Positions 22,821 to 24,349 of a stretch of 24,349 nucleotides of DNA are shown piece by piece; the stretch's first letter is position 1; every line of letters begins with the position of its first letter. Location of the stretch: contig JAVXHY010000025.1 of the NCBI GenBank assembly GCA_036656615.1, positions 1 to 24,349 of the forward strand. Reading direction: 5' to 3'. The notes under the pieces are model-generated. The model ran no database searches, was not told the origin of the DNA, and saw only the letters and a list, made by a program, of their open reading frames with translations. This DNA comes from CAUPWF01 sp036656615 (GTDB taxonomy: Bacteria > Bacillota > Clostridia > Lachnospirales > Lachnospiraceae). A program made the position numbers and the translations under genes.

Positions 22821-23338
22821 ATGGGAAAGTAATGGCTTTTGCAGGTTTGTCTCTAGCAGTTACAGTTGTGTTGATTAGTATGAGCGGTGTGCTGCCGTTA
22901 AACACTTTGTTTTTGTTAGGAGCTGCTTCTTTTGTAGTGGGAATTATAATACGGGAATTTGGACTGAGAATAGGAAGTGCATTTTATGTGGCATCAATTT
23001 TGTTGAGTTTTATATTGGCACCCCATAAAATGTATTGTATTACATTTGCTGCAATGGGATTCTATATTGTAATGATGGAATTAGCATGGAAACTGCTAAA
23101 GAAAAAAGCAGTGAAGGGTAATAAAAGGTATTTATTTTGGCTTTGTAAGTATGGAGTTTTTAATATAATATATATACCGTTGCTCCTTTTTTTCCCAAAG
23201 TTGTTATTTGCAAATGGATTGAGTCCTTTATGGATGATTTGTGCGATGGTGGGTGGTCAGATTGTGTTATTAATCTATGACTGGGCCTATGAATACTTTC
23301 AAATACATATTTGGGGGAAATTTAGAAAATATTTATAA
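22805..23338 (+). CDS. Six-TM membrane protein of unknown function
   Basis: Membrane protein of about 177 aa with six hydrophobic segments: near LSLAVTVVLISMSG, LFLLGAASFVVGIII, FYVASILLSFILAP, ITFAAMGFYIVMMEL, FNIIYIPLLLFF and WMICAMVGGQIVLLIYDW. The start is uncertain: TTG 22805 lies 4 bases after GGAGGAG, GTG 22811 lies 10 bases after, and ATG 22787 has no ribosome site; the homologue-like N-terminus MHVNGKVMAFAGL favours the GTG. It overlaps the J-domain gene by 10-16 bases, so it is translated in step with it. I do not recognise a named family. It converges with the next gene after only 11 bases. Confidence 0.75.
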   Translation: MLVHVNGKVMAFAGLSLAVTVVLISMSGVLPLNTLFLLGAASFVVGIIIREFGLRIGSAFYVASILLSFILAPHKMYCITFAAMGFYIVMMELAWKLLKKKAVKGNKRYLFWLCKYGVFNIIYIPLLLFFPKLLFANGLSPLWMICAMVGGQIVLLIYDWAYEYFQIHIWGKFRKYL

Positions 23339-23349
23339 AACATCGTGGT

Positions 23350-23769
23350 CTATATTTCGGAAAAATGAAAATATTTGGTCCAAAAAGTAATACCTGCCAA
23401 AGCGAGTGCCAAGCCGAGCCCTGTATAAAAAACAGCAATGAATACCTGGGGTACGAGTCCAGAATAGCGTAGCCATATTCCACCGCTCATCATAAAAATC
23501 ATAATGAAATAGGACTTTGCGTCAAAAAAGACCCAGAAAGGTTTCTTTTCTTCTTTATAACTTGTGATACGTATGGTGTGTTTGATAGACATTTTATAAA
23601 ACATCATTCCAAATAAACAAAATATAAGTATGGAAGTACATATTCCCCATATAGTTACTAACTGGTTTTCTGCATAAGTGGTAAGACCTATTTTTGCAAC
23701 ATTAAATCCTGCTATTAGCCACACGGTTCCTGCGATGGCTAATAGCATTCTTTTTTTTACTTGAAACAT
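23350..23769 (-). CDS. Small four-TM membrane protein of unknown function
   Basis: 139-aa protein with four hydrophobic segments (about 9-27, 40-58, 86-102 and 107-127) and a basic loop before KPFWVFFDAKSYFIM. No family recognised. It follows the DUF2871 gene by 3 bases on the same strand, so the two are cotranscribed and may form one membrane complex. No Cys or His pattern suggests a cofactor. The two genes share the promoter at 24239-24267. Confidence 0.75.
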   Translation of the reverse strand: MFQVKKRMLLAIAGTVWLIAGFNVAKIGLTTYAENQLVTIWGICTSILIFCLFGMMFYKMSIKHTIRITSYKEEKKPFWVFFDAKSYFIMIFMMSGGIWLRYSGLVPQVFIAVFYTGLGLALALAGITFWTKYFHFSEI

Positions 23770-23772
23770 ATG

Positions 23773-24204
23773 TTATTTTTCCTCCCTCATTTGTTTCGGT
23801 GATAAGTTTTTCATACAAAGAAAAAGAAGAATCATTGAGATAGTCATTATAATGTGAGTAACACCGGCCATTCCGGAAATGGCTGCATTCATTCCCTTTG
23901 ATAAAGGGGTTTCTAATACCTGCACAATTCCTCTGACAAAAAACATAAGAATCATTAAGGGCAGACCAATGTTGTATGTAGTATAGAATAAACGGAATTT
24001 TTTTTGTTCTAAAAGATTGGTTTGGAGGCTGAATAAAGCAAGGATCAGAAAGACTCCAGTACCTAGAACAAATAAATGTAAATGTGTAAATGCCAGTGTG
24101 GTGCGACCATTAAAGTTCATGAACTTAGTGAATTCCCGGTAAAAAACACCACAGATAATTGCGGATATTGCGTAAATAAAAGATGTATTAAGTAATTTTT
24201 TCAT
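23773..24204 (-). CDS. DUF2871 domain membrane protein
   Basis: 143-aa protein with four membrane segments (about 8-22, 40-61, 75-93 and 108-130). The stretch FYREFTKFMNF...HLHLFVLG is typical of DUF2871. H41 and H43 at the start of the second segment and H117 in the fourth could face each other in the membrane and bind a metal or heme; that is inference. AAAGGAG lies about 10 bases before ATG (24204). First gene of a two-gene operon behind a perfect-consensus promoter with an operator-like palindrome, so expression is probably controlled by a repressor. Confidence 0.85.
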   Translation of the reverse strand: MKKLLNTSFIYAISAIICGVFYREFTKFMNFNGRTTLAFTHLHLFVLGTGVFLILALFSLQTNLLEQKKFRLFYTTYNIGLPLMILMFFVRGIVQVLETPLSKGMNAAISGMAGVTHIIMTISMILLFLCMKNLSPKQMREEK

Positions 24205-24227
24205 AAAGTTAATTCTCCTTTCTTACT

Positions 24228-24238
24228 GAACAATGTTC
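24228..24238. promoter_or_regulatory. Operator-like palindrome at the DUF2871 transcription start
   Basis: GAACAATGTTC is a perfect inverted repeat around one central base, placed directly downstream of the -10. A related CAATG/CATTG pair flanks the -10 itself. A repressor site is likely; the repressor is not in the window. Confidence 0.55.
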
Positions 24239-24267
24239 ATTATAATAGAGCATTGTCGTTTTGTCAA
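24239..24267 (-). promoter_or_regulatory. Consensus sigma-A promoter of the DUF2871 operon
   Basis: On the minus strand TTGACA (24267-24262), a 17-base spacer and TATAAT (24244-24239), all perfect matches to consensus. Confidence 0.9.
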
Positions 24268-24308
24268 CTGAAGCTGTATGTTCTTTCAGAGTTATCTGAA
24301 CCAAATTT

Positions 24309-24343
24309 GATATTGTCCTATTATACCATTTTTGATTTTGTCC
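24309..24343. repeat. Direct repeats GAT(A/T)TTGTCC around a second -10-like site
   Basis: GATATTGTCC (24309-24318) and GATTTTGTCC (24334-24343) start 25 bases apart. Between them the minus strand reads TGGTATAAT, an extended -10. This could be an upstream promoter for the DUF2871 genes or control of a gene beyond the right edge. Confidence 0.4.
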
Positions 24344-24349
24344 CAAATA

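Noticed and set aside
23339..23349. Terminator between the converging membrane genes
   Set aside because: Only 11 bases separate them and no GC stem or T run was found there; transcripts probably overlap.
1..24349. CRISPR arrays, tRNA/rRNA genes, insertion sequences, riboswitches
   Set aside because: No regular spaced repeats, tRNA-like cloverleaf ends, transposase motifs or known aptamer cores were recognised by eye; a covariance-model search could still find small RNAs.

Overview
The window looks like chromosomal DNA of a low-GC Gram-positive anaerobe, most likely a gut Clostridia/Lachnospiraceae member. This is inferred from AT-rich coding DNA, strong AGGAGG-type ribosome binding sites, consensus sigma-A promoters, a group B-like [FeFe] hydrogenase, DUF5685 and DUF2871 proteins, and a POT/M18/M24B peptide-use operon. 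No rRNA, tRNA, CRISPR array, transposase or integrase gene was seen.

Layout. (1) About 1-3.5 kb is visibly GC-richer than the rest. It holds the end of a SARP/BTAD-like response regulator, a 7-TM LytS/YehU-type histidine kinase overlapping it, and a second kinase with a different 6-TM sensor but an almost identical kinase domain. The second kinase has its own promoter with 11-bp-spaced direct repeats. A small CxxC protein follows. (2) A strong terminator at about 3.9 kb separates this from an AT-rich eight-gene operon (4030-12037). It encodes a UgpA/UgpE/UgpB-like ABC importer, a cytosolic alkaline-phosphatase/NPP-superfamily hydrolase, a phosphonatase-like HAD enzyme, a xylose-isomerase-like epimerase, a D-2-hydroxyacid dehydrogenase and the MalK/UgpC-type ATPase. 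The set reads as an import and degradation route for an organophosphate or organophosphonate; the substrate is not known from sequence. (3) A small BFD-like [2Fe-2S] protein with its own promoter converges on a peptide-use operon on the minus strand (Xaa-Pro aminopeptidase, M18 aminopeptidase, POT transporter). A FadR-type GntR regulator is divergent from that operon. (4) A stand-alone [FeFe] hydrogenase (minus) is divergent from a type Ic-like aspartate aminotransferase (plus). A long perfect palindrome overlaps the aminotransferase promoter. (5) A decayed EAL-domain fragment precedes a compact trio: DUF5685, a J-domain/TPR-like protein and a 6-TM protein. Two small membrane proteins (DUF2871 and an unknown partner) are on the minus strand behind a perfect-consensus promoter with an operator-like palindrome.

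The strongest leads are the organophosphorus-like catabolic operon, the two sensor kinases sharing a recently homogenised kinase domain with a SARP-like promoter between them, and the DUF5685 protein, whose two Asp-rich motifs resemble those of class I isoprenoid synthases.
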